This document shows, in pieces, positions 49,850-59,909 of a stretch of DNA of 64,000 nucleotides. Numbering within the stretch: position 1 is the stretch's first letter; each line of letters starts with the position of its first letter. Source of the DNA: Welwitschia mirabilis (lineage: Eukaryota > Gnetophyta > Gnetopsida > Welwitschiales); assembly GCA_051453625.1 (NCBI GenBank), contig JBOZIK010000001.1:147925577-147989576 (forward strand), given 5' to 3'. Below the pieces are notes generated by a model that worked only from the letters and a program-made list of their open reading frames with translations, was not told the origin of the DNA and ran no database searches. The position numbers and the translations under genes are program-made.

Positions 49850-50790
49850 ATTTTAGTTCATTTTATCACTTTAATAGATCCTTACAATTTCATAACTAAT
49901 TTTCCTAGAAAGTTGTGTAACCTTATGTTTTATAGTAAAATAGTATCTCCATAGTTAAAATTTATTCTTCTAATTTTCTAGTCATGATGGTATTAGATTT
50001 TTTTCTTAACTATTTATTGATAATTAATGTTAAGATATCTCATTTCATCCATCTTTTCCAATTGCATTACTTGTTTTTCAACATGTCTGTATTATTAAAA
50101 TAAATTTTTTCATTAGTTTTAATGATTTATATTGTATTTATACTTGTAATGAGCATTCTTTCTTATATACTAATTAATAAGAATTGTATCCTAACAATTT
50201 CTCTAAGTTATTTTGTGATTCATCCATCATGATTCAATTTTTTGTGCTAATACTTATGGTTAACTATTTTTTATAATATTATTTTAATTTGACAACTACA
50301 TCATTAGTTTATGGGTGATACGTAGTTCCCACTATGTGAATGAATTTGTCTTATTTCATCAATTTCTCCATGGCTTAATTTACAAAATGGATTTCATGTT
50401 TACTAAAAAGTACTTGTGAATGACAAAAACTTTTTAAGATGTGTTTTCAAAATTAGCTTTCCTCCATTTTATAAAATAAATAACACATGTTACAATGTAT
50501 TGAAAATCATTAGATTTAGAAAAATATCTAATAGTATCAATTTTCTAAACATCAAAGAGCTCACATTCTATAATTGTATTATTAGTTTCTTCAGGATTTC
50601 TCCTAATTAGTGGTAGTGATTATATTTAAAAATATAATCATGTGAATATTTAACTAATATAGGTTAATATAATCCACTTTATAATACTTTATTTGTGGAA
50701 TTATCTCTATTGAAATTCATACATGATTACCATCATGATACATCTGTAATCTCTTGTGTTATTCCCATTTAGGAAAACATCATTATGTAA
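49850..50790 (-). pseudogene. Ty3/gypsy integrase remnant, Athila/Tat-like
   Basis: On the minus strand from about 50600 the frame reads TIIECELFDV, then a stop, then KIDTIRYFSKSNDFQYIV and YFIKWRKANFENTS. These parallel the plant gypsy core [31 protein letters not shown]. Next come AMEKLMK, HIVGTTYHP, a stop and TNDVVVKLK (about 50300-50390), then GYNSY-LVYKKECSLQV and IQYKSLKLMKKF (about 50140). These match FEALLKKYGV, TPYHPQTNGQVEV and SPYRLVYGKACHLPVE. The Asp of GIDFMG is still Asp (KIDTI). The Glu after QV is Lys. Stops are mostly explained by CAA to TAA or TGG to TAG. The C-terminal end is lost. Confidence 0.8.
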
Positions 50791-50794
50791 CTTT

Positions 50795-52914
50795 TATAGG
50801 ATTGAGAACCCTAGAGGAGGGATTTGTCTAGGTTTCTAAAAATATTCAAATAACTTAACAATGTTAACATTACTTAAAATGAAACACTAAAACTTATGCA
50901 ATAAAACTAAAACTCTTCTGAAAAATGGAATAACGGAAAGCCTAGAAATACTAATAAGAAGCACACAAGATTTATAGTGATTCGAAAAAACCCCCTATCA
51001 TACTCTTGATGATTAGCTTCTATCCAAGCTTGATCTTGATCTTTAATAATCTCTTCTAGGTATTGCAGGTTCATCTATAATGTTTACAAATGGAATTTTT
51101 TCTGAAGGCTCAGTCTTAACGTTTTACAAGAAAGCATAGTAGTAATGATAGTATGTCTAATTGCACAGGAATCACTCAATATTTGGCTCAAGTATGGTAT
51201 TGAAGCACTTCTCTTGAAGATGGTACAATCTAAAAATAAAGAGTGCTATAGATCAAACTATGTATGTAAAAATACCACAGTTCTTGGTTTTTCTTTGGTT
51301 AAGAATGAGATGCCAAATGAGTACAATGAAAAATCCAAAAGATTCAAAAGTTTGCTAAAAATTCGATATAATGATTTTGACTCTCGGCAATATATAGTGG
51401 AAGACTTTTAAGGTTTTTTCAAGTGAAAAGCTCTTCTAATGGACATAAAATAGATACTTAATGGCTATAAAAATTTGCATTTCCATCATGGTTGATTGAC
51501 CCCTTAAAGGTTTGGTTGACCCCACTTGGTGCCATTACTTAAATCATTTGACCTTGTGTTCTTTTAGTTGATCTAATTTCTTATAACTTCATGTTCGATC
51601 AATCCCTCATGATCCAATCAATTACTCATCTAGTAACCTACATATCTATCCAGTCATCTACTTGATTTAGATAAAATCCATCATAGTTTTTCTACTCTAG
51701 GTTTGGTTGATCCTTCAGAAATTTAGTTGATTCCTTGCTAATTGATTATGAAGTATTCATGCTTAGTTTTACAGATCTGGTTAACCTCTTAGATGTCTAT
51801 TTAATCCCTTGATAATTATCTAGGAAGTATCAAATGCACAGTATTCANNNNNNNNNNNNNNNNNNNNNNNNNNNNNNNNNNNNNNNNNNNNNNNNNNNNN
51901 NNNNNNNNNNNNNNNNNNNNNNNNNNNNNNNNNNNNNNNNNNNNNNNNNNNNNNNNNNNNNNNNNNNNNNNNNNNNNNNNNNNNNNNNNNNNNNNNNNNN
52001 NNNNNNNNNNNNNNNNNNNNNNNNNNNNNNNNNNNNNNNNNNNNNNNNNNNNNNNNNNNNNNNNNNNNNNNNNNNNNNNNNNNNNNNNNNNNNNNNNNNN
52101 NNNNNNNNNNNNNNNNNNNNNNNNNNNNNNNNNNNNNNNNNNNNNNNNNNNNNNNNNNNNNNNNNNNNNNNNNNNNNNNNNNNNNNNNNNNNNNNNNNNN
52201 NNNNNNNNNNNNNNNNNNNNNNNNNNNNNNNNNNNNNNNNNNNNNNNNNNNNNNNNNNNNNNNNNNNNNNNNNNNNNNNNNNNNNNNNNNNNNNNNNNNN
52301 NNNNNNNNNNNNNNNNNNNNNNNNNNNNNNNNNNNNNNNNNNNNNNNNNNNNNNNNNNNNNNNNNNNNNNNNNNNNNNNNNNNNNNNNNNNNNNNNNNNN
52401 NNNNNNNNNNNNNCAAATGCACAGTATTCAGGTCTAGTCAATACCTCAGATGTCTTATCATCCCCTTGATGATCTATTCAAAAGTATTAAATGAATAGTG
52501 CTCAGGTCCGGGTGACCCCTTATATATCTAATCGACTCCTTGACAATCGGTTTAAAAGTGCTAGATGCATAGTTCTTAGGTTCAGCTAACTCCTCACATG
52601 TCTAGTTGACCTCTTAATGATTAGTTTAAAAGTAATGGTGCTTAGATTAACAAGTTCAGTTGATTCCATAGATGTTCGGTCAATTCCTCTAAATTTAGTT
52701 CACTTTTATGTATTTGCTTCAAGTGCAATTAATCCCTTAGAAGTTTGGTTGACCCCTTAAGAGGTATCAGAACTTGACTAGTTTTAGGATCAAAATGTGA
52801 TATAAAATACTTTAGCTTATGACCTACTAGTGATCAAGATTTTTTTCACAAGATACAAAAAATTTCACTACATAGAAAACATTACTTTGACATAAATTTG
52901 TAAATAATAATTCA
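50795..52914 (-). mobile_element. Copia element 2, 3' LTR (~2.1 kb with 566 N)
   Basis: It starts TATAGGATTGAGAACC, matching TGTAGGATCAAGAATC of the other LTR at 59910, and ends AATAATTCA beside a polypurine tract. From about 51490 it carries the same GTCGACC-derived boxes as element 1, nearly all decayed to GTTGACC or GTTGATT. The small plus open frame at 51145-51411 lies inside the LTR and is antisense to the element. Confidence 0.75.
51848..52413. other. Assembly gap with duplicated flanks, 566 N
   Basis: CAAATGCACAGTATTCA stands on both sides. In a box-repeat LTR this could be a true repeat unit or an unmerged contig overlap. Confidence 0.85.
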
Positions 52915-53454
52915 ACAATCTACCCCTTTAACAGATGGCAAAGTTTTTCTTAGTTGAGAAGATTAGATTTTAAAAACCTCCTCTTCATAGGATGCCTATT
53001 AATTTTGTAAAGATATAAAACATTTTATATCAAGACATTTTGAAAGTTCTCAAATTATGCCAAAATATAAAAACAATTCAAAGTGATAAAATATATATGA
53101 TATACAACATTTTGATCATGAATTATTAAATAACATAAGATATACTAGTAATTATAATTCATAGTAAAAATAGATATGCACTCAAAAAAATTGAAACACA
53201 AATTATAGAGCGTAAAAACAAGTACATTTCTATTACTGAAAGATGAGTAGTACAATGAAAAGTGCTTATTAAGAGCATATAAAACTAAGGGTAACATAAA
53301 CAAGTAACTAATTCTCCCCCTTTTAACATCAATGACAAATAAGAAAAGAAACACAAGCATAAAAGAAAAGCATAAGCATAAAAAGAGAGATTTAGTTAGA
53401 TTCCTATGCTTTCTCCTTTTCTAATTCTTCTTTAGAATATTCTTCTTCTTTCTC
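52915..53454 (-). mobile_element. Copia element 2, 3' untranslated part with two polypurine tracts
   Basis: The LTR-proximal tract (about 52919-52932, plus ATCTACCCCTTTAA) and a second, better one (about 53311-53324, plus ATTCTCCCCCTTTT) are ~395 bp apart. Each is followed by a related phrase (CAGATGGCAAAG and CATCAATGACAAAT). Element 1 has the same doubled arrangement with 470-490 bp spacing. Confidence 0.65.
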
Positions 53455-54441
53455 TTATTTGACTACCTTCTGCACTAAGCTTCTAGCTTCATCTAAAGTG
53501 TCAAAAATCTCATGCCTAGTTAGAATTAGAGATTCTTTCATGTGTCTAGTATGAGAGTCAATCCGCCTCAGGTATGAAATAGTATCTTTTGGTGAGTCTT
53601 TCTTGGAAGAAGAATATTTAGAGGATTTCTTAGATTCAATAAAGATATTTATGCGAGATAACATTTCATGCTCAATGGATGACAAGGAGTCAATAGTTTG
53701 AAGATTCAAGTGAAATGGGATTTTATAATCATGGTAAAGATTTGAAAGCAACACAAAGTAGGGTAAGGTCCTAGTTTTGTAATACTCTAATTAAGAAATG
53801 ATATTATTCATTATAATGGTAGTGACATCAATGGAGTACTGATTTCCTATCAAGTACATCAAATAGGTCCTATAGTTGAAGGCCTTATCACAATGACCTA
53901 CCAAAATTAGGAAATTATAGGTAAAAAATAAGTGGAGAAACTTATACTTGTGGATAAGTAAAGAAGTAGAAATAGTGTGCTTCTAGCTGTGAAACTTATC
54001 ACAAATATTCCTTATAACCTCTACTTTATCTTCCATGGAGTCACAAAGAGGTCAAAATTCCTTATAGTCTCCTCTTAGAAGATCAGTAATTGCTGCAATG
54101 TAGTTCATAGTTAACTTCATCCTCTTTTCCATAATAAGGATTTTAAGGGTTCCATTATTAGCATTATAAGAAGCATTATAATAAAACATCTTAATAAGAA
54201 AAGGGTAAGTAGGACTTAAAATATCAAGAAAATAGAATAGATCTAGATCTTGTAAGAATTAGATCACATCTCTAATATCCCTAAGATCTAAATTAGAAAT
54301 AGATCTTTCATGGTAAACAGGCTTCTTTTAAAACTTCTTCTGGAACTTGTCTAAATCTTTATTAGACATGCCTTAGTAGAACAAGTAAGGATCTCTACTA
54401 GTAATCTCTTTTGTGCTTCTATTAAAGGGTTCCTCAACCAT
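53455..54441 (-). pseudogene. Additional ORF after RNase H, plant-transposon-protein-like
   Basis: A single minus frame runs from ATG at 54441 (MVEEPFNRST) to a stop at 53455: 329 codons with no frameshift. It is interrupted by about six in-frame stops, most explicable as CAA/CAG to TAA/TAG. Readable blocks are MFYYNASYNANNGTLKILI, MKLTMNYIAAITDLLRGDYK, a Leu/Phe-rich KYKFLHLFFTYNFLILVGHC, TYLMYLIGNQYSIDVTTIIM and TRTLPYFVLLSNLYHDYKIP. The C-terminal third is Ser/Lys-rich. The order (FY-NL...; LL...F---N-LP-GGH; Y-----I; LPYG-LLT--F) resembles the uncharacterised 'putative plant transposon protein' domain, recalled from the family and not checked by search. It sits where SIRE-type elements carry an env-like ORF, but no signal peptide or membrane segment is evident. 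Element 1 lacks it. Confidence 0.65.
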
Positions 54442-54783
54442 TGAAATCACTTAACAAGATCTTAAAAACAATAAAAATCTGAGAGAGAGAGAGAGATGCT
54501 AGATCTAAAGGAGATAGGTATCTAGAAAATAATGAAATGGTTTGGGCTCCACTTGCTTTAAAAAAGAGGGTTAATTGGGTTGATTTTGATAAATAATTTG
54601 GGTCCATTAATTAATCTTTAACCCCATAAGTCTAGTCAACTAGTTTAAGTTCTAGTTAACCTATCAAGATGTGGATCATAGTACTATTAGGATTTAGACG
54701 ACTGGGATTTTAGGCTAATTGATCGATCACCTCTAGTTAACTAAACTATAGATCTAGTTAATTGCCTTGTAATCAGCTAGAGG
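54442..54783 (-). other. Region upstream of the additional ORF, with pyrimidine tract
   Basis: On the minus strand, (TC)7 at 54481-54494 is followed by AGATTTTTATTG, about 40 bases before the ATG. A pyrimidine run ending in CAG or AG is what a 3' splice site looks like, so a spliced subgenomic message is possible. Further upstream are GTCGACC-derived boxes (GTCAACTAG, GACGACTGGG). A 10-N gap follows at 54784. Confidence 0.4.
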
Positions 54784-55009
54784 NNNNNNNNNNTAACCCC
54801 AATTCATTTCAAATATGAAGAAAATTATCAAAATTTATGTTTTTGATAAAGATATCTGCAAGTTAACAATTTATAGTAAAACTTATTGTAATGTTTTCTT
54901 TTTCAAATTTATCTCTTAAAAATGATGTCTTAGTTTAATGTGTTTAGTTCTTGAGTGCTAAGTAGGATTTTTAAAAATATATATTATACTAGTGTTATCA
55001 TAGAAAAGA

Positions 55010-56260
55010 AGAATTCTTTGGCATTTCCTTCATCTAAAGAAGATAAGCACAAAAACTCCTTGATATAATACACTCAGCTTCTACTATTAAAAGGGAGATT
55101 AAATTTTACTTTTTACTTATCCATCTCACTAAGCATGATCCTAATAGAAAACAATTACCACTTGTACTTTTTCTATTGTCCTTACATCTAGCCCAATTTG
55201 TATTACTAAATGTTACAAGTTCAAAAGATGTCTCAGTTGGATACCACAAACCATAATCACATGTACCTTTTATATAACTAATAATTCTTTTTACTGCTTC
55301 TAAGTGGAATTCTTTCACTTGAATTTGGTTCCTCACACACATACACACCCCAACATTAAACATGATATTAGGTCTACTTATAGTCAAATATAATAAACTT
55401 CTAATTATACTCCTATAAAACTTCTTCATCTTCATTTAAACTAACTTTATAAGATGTTGACATTGGAGCATCAGTTGTTTTAGTATTCTTTAATTTAAAA
55501 CATTTTATTAAATCTTTTACATATTTAGATTGCGAGATAAAAATTGTAATTTTTACTTACTTAATCTATAATTCAGAAAACATTTTTACTTTACCAAGCA
55601 TGCTCATCTCAAAATGTGTTATCATAATATTTTCAAATTCTTTAGATAAAACATTGTTAGAAACATGAAATATGATATCATCCACATAAATTTGTATAAT
55701 GATAAAATATTTTTTTTAAAATTCTTAACAAATAAAGTCTTATCTATTGTTTGATGGATATAACCATTATCATTTCAAAATGTGACTAACTTTAATACTA
55801 AGCTCTTGGAGCTTGCTTTAATCCATACAAAGAGTTCTTAAGCCTATAAACATGATCAGCTTTATGAGGATATACAAACCCTTGTAGTTGTTCTACATAT
55901 ACTTCTTCATTTAGGATTCCATTTAAGAAATCACTCTTTATATCCATTTGATATAATTTAATGTTCTTAAAAGCTGCAAATGATAAAAACATTCTAATGG
56001 TATCAAGCCCTACTATCAGATCAAATGCGTCACTACGTAAATGCCTTTGATTTGATTGTAGCCTTGTGCTACTAATCTTACTTTGTTTTTGATGATATTG
56101 TTTTCTTCATCACATTTGTTCGTAGAGATACAATTTATCCTAATGATATTTTATCTTTTTGCCTTTCTACAAGCTTTCAAACATCATTTCTTTTAAATTA
56201 TTGTAATTCATCTTGCATAGACATCATCTATTCTTTATGGGATTTAGCTTCTTCAAATTT
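55010..56260 (-). pseudogene. Copia RT-RNase H, element 2
   Basis: The frame at 55798-55992 gives KLYQMDIKSDFLNGILNEEV, VEQLQGFVYP, HVYRLKNSLYGLKQAPRA, the N-terminal half of copia RT. The frame at 55106-55435 gives RSLLYLTISRPNIMF, AVKRIISYIKGTCDYGLWYP, then TFSNTNWARCKDNRKSTSGN and FLLGSCLVRW. The RNase H block normally reads SDADWA; here it is SNTNWA, so both Asp are Asn, each a G-to-A change. IVEAECI and a MKEMP remnant continue to about 55010. The YVDD region (about 55670) is out of frame. Close kin of element 1, with the same KGTCDYGLWYP wording. Confidence 0.85.
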
Positions 56261-57900
56261 CTTAGGTTCTATTTATGAAACATAACAAATGTGGACATAA
56301 AAATTCTTTATAGAGCTACTTGTATTTATCTTTAAGCTAACGTCTCCAATAATAGACCCTAAAGGATGAAATTTTAGCTCTTTAAAAATTTTATTTACGA
56401 CTTATTTTATAGCAACTTCTTATTTTTTAGTAGATACTACTTTAGTTGTGTGGGTGCTTAGAGATAGGTATTCCTAATCATTTGAACAAATAGGCCTTGT
56501 GCCAATCTCATTAATTTGCACATTTGTTAATTCTTATATAGTTAAAATCCTCTTGGTGAAAATATTATAAGATCTAATTCTAGTTAAATATCCCAAAAAT
56601 ATAGATTATTTAGCTTTAGATTCGAATTTGATTAAATGTTCTCTATCTTTTAGGACATAATATTTACTTCCAAAGACTTTAAAATAAGAAAAACTCAGTT
56701 TTATTTCTTTCTATAACTCATAAGGGGTTTTATCGATACTAGGTCTAAGATAAACTCTGTTTATAACATGCAGTACTAATAGCTTCAGTCCAAAAATATT
56801 TTGAAACCTCCTTTTTATTTAACATAGTTCTCATCATTTCTTGAAAGACTCTATTCTTTCTTTCAGTAATACCATTTTAATGTGGTGTTCTAGGGGTTGA
56901 AAATTAATGCTTAATACTATTGTTAATGTAATACTTCTTAAATAAATAATTTTTTAATTCACCACCATAGTCATTTCTTATTTTCTTTATGGTATAGCCT
57001 TTCTCTTTTTGAATTTTATTGCATATCTCAACCTAATTCTTGTAAGTTTTATATTTTCTTAAAAGAAATGGAATCCATGTATATCTAAAGAAATCATCAT
57101 CCATAGTAATAAAAGAGCATTGACCTCCTAAAATTTGATTTTAAGTGAGATCTACCAAGTCCATATGAATGAGTTCTATAGGCATAGTTGTGGAAACTTG
57201 GTTTTTACTCTTGTGTGATGTTCTTATTTGTTTTTCCTTTTAGCATGCATCATAAATACCATGTTTTTCAACATTTTTTTTGTAATACATTTGATAATTT
57301 CTTTTATAATAATAGTTTGCAAATAATTGTAATTAACATAACCTAATTTTTTATGCCAAAGCTCTTCTTGATTAAAGTTAGAAAAATAAGAAGAAGAAAA
57401 TGATTGATGTATGATATAAACATTATCTATTCTATTTGTTTTGAGAATAACATCATTTGTTTTGGCATGGCTAAATTCACATTTAGAACTATTAAAAATG
57501 ACCTTATGACCTTTGTCATANNNNNNNNNNNNNNNNNNNNNNNNNNNNNNNNNNNNNNNNNNNNNNNNNNNNNNNNNNNNNNNNNNNNNNNNNNNNNNNN
57601 NNNNNNNNNNNNNNNNNNNNATGAGTTCTAAAGGCATAGTTGTGGAAACTTGGTTTTTACTCTTGTGTGATGTTCTTATTTGTTTTCCCTTTTGGCATGC
57701 ATCATAAAGGTCTTATTTTTCAACATTTATTTTTAAAATACCTTTAACAATTTCTTTTCTAATAATAGTTTTCAAATTATCATAATTAACATGAGCTACT
57801 TATTTATGCCAGAGCTATTCTTAATTAACATTAGAAAAATAACAAGAAGAAAATGATTAATCTATACTATAAACATTATCTATTCTATTTTCTTTGAGAA
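56261..57900 (-). pseudogene. Copia integrase and pre-integrase region, element 2
   Basis: The frame ending at 57224 contains EELWHKKLGYVNYNYLQ, the GAG-pre-integrase block (LWH-RLGH-N), and upstream KGHKVIF and SKCEFSHAKTNDVILKTNRI. Downstream (lower coordinates) the integrase core is in broken frames; minus-strand text around 56870-57200 parallels element 1b at 15040-15360. The 100-N gap at 57521-57620 splits it, and ~350 bp left of the gap (57172-57520) is repeated in diverged form right of it (57621-57968). Confidence 0.65.
57521..57620. other. Assembly gap between two diverged copies, 100 N
   Basis: ATGAGTTCTA followed by AGGCATAGTTGTGG begins both 57172 and 57621, and both copies run to GACCTTATGACCTTTGT. 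They differ at many positions, so this is not a simple contig overlap. Confidence 0.9.
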
Positions 57901-58300
57901 TAACATCATTTTTTTTGCCATGCTTAACTTCACATTTAGACCTATAAAAAATGACCTTATGACCTTTGTTACAAATTTGGTTAATACTAAATAAATTATG
58001 CTTTAAACCATTAATATATAAAACTTCATTTATTCTAGGTAAGTTACCTCCACTGATGCTTCTAATATCTTTGAGGTTTTCCCTTTCATTATCACTAAAA
58101 GTAACTTTTTCTCCATCAAATTTTCTTAACTATTTAAATCTAGATTTGTCTTTAGTCATATGTCATGATCACTCATTATCCAAATACCAACTAGTGCCAT
58201 TTGAAACCTTGAAAGCTATCTAATTTAAAGTACTTTTTAAATCATTATCTTTTACCCACTTAACCCTTTTAGACTGATGTGGTATAGCTCCTTTTGTAAT
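57901..58300 (-). pseudogene. Copia aspartic protease region, element 2
   Basis: The minus frame reads SWYLDNE, then HMTKDKSRFK, then RKFDGEKVTFSDNE, GGNLPRINEVLYINGLKHNL and GHKVIFY. The active-site DSG is DNE: Asp is kept, while Ser and Gly are changed to Asn and Glu, both possible by G-to-A. Stops replace several Gln or Trp codons. It is colinear with 15612-16073 of element 1. Confidence 0.75.
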
Positions 58301-58759
58301 AAATTTAAATGGAAAGAAACTAACTGAATTTGAAAATAAGAGGAATTTTCTAGCATTGCAAAATATCTTTGAATGACATGACTTACTATAAAAATAAAAA
58401 GTAACTTTAGAAATAAACTTATTTGCTAAGTTACATTATTTTGCTAACTTTATGGTTTTTGGAGGATGAAACCAATACCTCACTTATCATGAGCTAGTTT
58501 CTAAATTCTAAGTATATGTTCCAATTCAGTTGAACCACCAAAAAATTTACTAAGAAAATGAGATAAATTTTGTACCTATAGTACAAAATTAGAATTTTTA
58601 GATTTGATCATTTGTACCTCGATTCCATTTCCTCATTTTCTTTGGTAAGAGATTTTACAATCTTGTTCAGATCATTGATGTACTTTTCCAACTTTTCACA
58701 TTTCAAGTACAGTTCCTGATAGCTATCTTCAAGTTCATCCTAATCTTCTTTAATAACAT

Positions 58760-59860
58760 TCAAATTATCAAGTTTCGATGTGCTAGACAAGTTCTGTAAT
58801 GGAGGCACAATTGCTATGAAAGAGAATCTTCCATCTCTAACTGAATCTTAATCTGAACTACTGTTATCATCCTCATTTACATTATTCCATGTTGCAATGA
58901 ATGAAGATGTCTTATATTTTCTTTGTTTTCCCTTATTTTTTGGGCACTCATTTATCNNNNNNNNNNTACATAGCATTAGATCTTTTTTTTTTTGTCTTGA
59001 TCCTTTTTTTACTTTGAGTATCCTCTTTTGTACCTCTCCTTGGCTCACCTTCCTTCTTTCTTCTATGGAAAATTTTCTTAAATCTTCCTTTAGGAGATAA
59101 ATTTCATTATTATCTAGATCTTCATTGGATTTATCTAATGTATACTCTTCCTACACATACTTCAAAGTAATACCTTCCTTCTTATCTTTAAAAAATTTTA
59201 ATTCATATTTTTGAAAATTACCTTAAATTTCTTCTAGAGCCATTATGTTGATATTCTTTCTTACTTTGATTGCTATGAGTTTTGATTCAAATCTATTTGA
59301 AAGAGATCTTATCACTTTTTAAATCAATTTTACCTCATCTAATCTTTCACCCCATACTGGTCATGGAATTTATGATGTCGATAAGCCTGACAAAGAATTC
59401 TTATAAGATCTCCTCCTCATCTGTATGAATGTCTTTAGATCTTTAGATAAGCATTTAGAGTTTGGATTTTCTAATGATGGATGTCTCTTCATGTGCAACT
59501 TTAAGAATATTCCATGTCTTCTTTACGTGTTCACAATTTACAATCCACTTGAATTCATTTGTACAAACAACATAAATAAAACATTAAGGCCATGTGTATC
59601 TATGATAGCTCTGGATATATTAGTGGGAGTCCATTGGTCTTAAGATTTTGGAACTAAAATTGTATTATTATTGGCATTAGTTTTCATTAAAGTAGGAATA
59701 GTATATCCATTGTAAATAACCTCTTTGATTTTAGCATCTAAGGATTTAAGAAAGATTCTAATTTGAACTTTCCAATAAACATAGTTTTATCCATCAAAAA
59801 TAGGTAGAGGACTAGTGGAAAAACCATCAAATGGGTTACTTATTTTTGGCCTCTAGAGTC
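58760..59860 (-). pseudogene. Copia gag, element 2
   Basis: The N-terminal part (from about 59850) reads NYVYWKVQIRIFLKSLDAKI, then VIYNGYTIP and ILVPKS, like the start of Tork/SIRE gag. The middle has IRSLSNRFESKLIAIK and IMALEEI. The frame at 58848-59048 gives KGSRQKKKDLMLC, then 10 N (58957-58966), then INECPKNKGK and FIATWNNVNEDDNSSSD. The last part is the zinc-knuckle tail (GH---ECP---K ... ATWDDS). The knuckle itself is partly under the N run. Stops are scattered. Gag forms the virus-like particle in which reverse transcription occurs. Confidence 0.75.
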
Positions 59861-59895
59861 TATATCTGTTAGGATCTTAATAGAAACTCAATGAA

Positions 59896-59907
59896 GCTCT
59901 GATGCCA
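59896..59907 (-). promoter_or_regulatory. Primer-binding site, tRNA-iMet type (copia 2)
   Basis: Plus GCTCTGATGCCA is the complement of TGGCATCAGAGC, one base from TGGTATCAGAGC. It lies two bases from the LTR starting at 59910. Confidence 0.85.
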
Positions 59908-59909
59908 AA

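Noticed and set aside
51145-51411. 88-residue plus-strand frame
   Set aside because: It lies inside the copia 3' LTR, antisense to the element. The matching part of the other LTR (61207-61460) is interrupted.
53145-53360. 71-residue minus-strand frame next to the additional ORF
   Set aside because: It covers the inner polypurine tract region and has no counterpart in element 1 or known domain.
57966-58223. 85-residue plus-strand frame
   Set aside because: It is antisense to the copia protease read on the minus strand, whose motifs are recognisable.
59425-59643. 72-residue plus-strand frame
   Set aside because: It is antisense to copia gag of element 2.
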